A program made the position numbers and the translations under genes. This document shows, one piece after another, positions 11,672-11,738 of a stretch of 11,738 bases of DNA (position 1 is the stretch's first letter; each line of letters begins with the position of its first letter). The stretch is taken from positions 1-11,738 of the forward strand of contig CANDEH010000078.1 of the NCBI GenBank assembly GCA_947383645.1, written 5' to 3'. The notes beneath the pieces are model-generated. The model saw only the letters and a program-made list of their open reading frames with translations, did not search any database and had not been told where the DNA came from. The DNA comes from an uncultured Clostridia bacterium. GTDB lineage: Bacteria > Bacillota > Clostridia > Oscillospirales > Oscillospiraceae.

Positions 11672-11738
11672 CCCCCTGCGGGGGGCGGGGGGACGGGGAG
11701 TTTCGCCCCCCGGGGCGAGGTACTTTTCCCACGCGGGA
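11672..11738 (-). repeat. possible partial third copy of the multi-hairpin repeat
   Basis: Three successive short palindromes are seen: a C-run/G-run around 11672-11685, TCGCCCC/GGGGCGA (11703-11718, preceded by TT as in hairpin H4), and the start of TCCC/GGGA (about 11727-11738, cut by the window). Order and the H4-like TTTCGC start recall copies A and B, but sequence identity is weak. Confidence 0.3.

Overview
The window looks like chromosome from an endospore-forming, GC-rich Clostridia member of the Firmicutes. Three things point to this. There is a conserved sporulation gene block (SpoVB/YabM-type flippase, HU, RqcP, YabP, YabQ, DivIC). There is a bacterial acetyl-CoA synthase. AGGAGG-type ribosome binding sites and consensus sigma-A promoters are common. 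A gut Oscillospiraceae-like genome capable of the Wood-Ljungdahl pathway is my best guess, but that rank is inference.

Layout, left to right. Positions 1-1927 (minus) hold acsB, cut by the left edge. Positions 1928-2401 hold its promoter and a multi-hairpin repeat (copy A). Positions 2402-3538 (minus) encode a secreted SLH-domain protein with a transglutaminase-like C-terminus, behind a perfect TTGACA-17-TATAAT promoter. A divergent regulatory gap with small palindromes follows. Positions 3767-5012 (plus) carry two tandem XRE-type regulators and comF; the second regulator overlaps comF by ATGA. Positions 5126-6154 (plus) encode an MreB-family protein. Positions 6155-6495 hold repeat copy B and the prfB promoter. 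Positions 6496-7620 (plus) encode peptide chain release factor 2, with no frameshift site, ending at a strong terminator.

From 7752 to 11512 everything is on the minus strand, transcribed right to left: spoVB-like, hup, rqcP, yabP, yabQ, divIC. This order matches the yabM-yabO-yabP-yabQ-divIC neighbourhood of Bacillus, with hup inserted as is common in Clostridia. A 161-bp MITE-like inverted-repeat element sits between hup and rqcP. A sigma-E-like promoter precedes yabP. The block combines cell-envelope and sporulation functions (lipid-linked precursor flipping, coat and cortex assembly, division) with ribosome quality control and nucleoid packaging.

The most unusual signal is the pair of intergenic multi-hairpin repeats at about 2187-2411 and 6159-6413. 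In one 33-nt hairpin the two copies differ at exactly six bases, and these form three compensated base pairs. Other points of interest are the MITE-like element with a second element end abutted head to head, a yabQ frame that runs about 79 codons into divIC, and a 52-bp palindrome plus a hairpin that contains the ribosome binding site and start codon of the second XRE gene.
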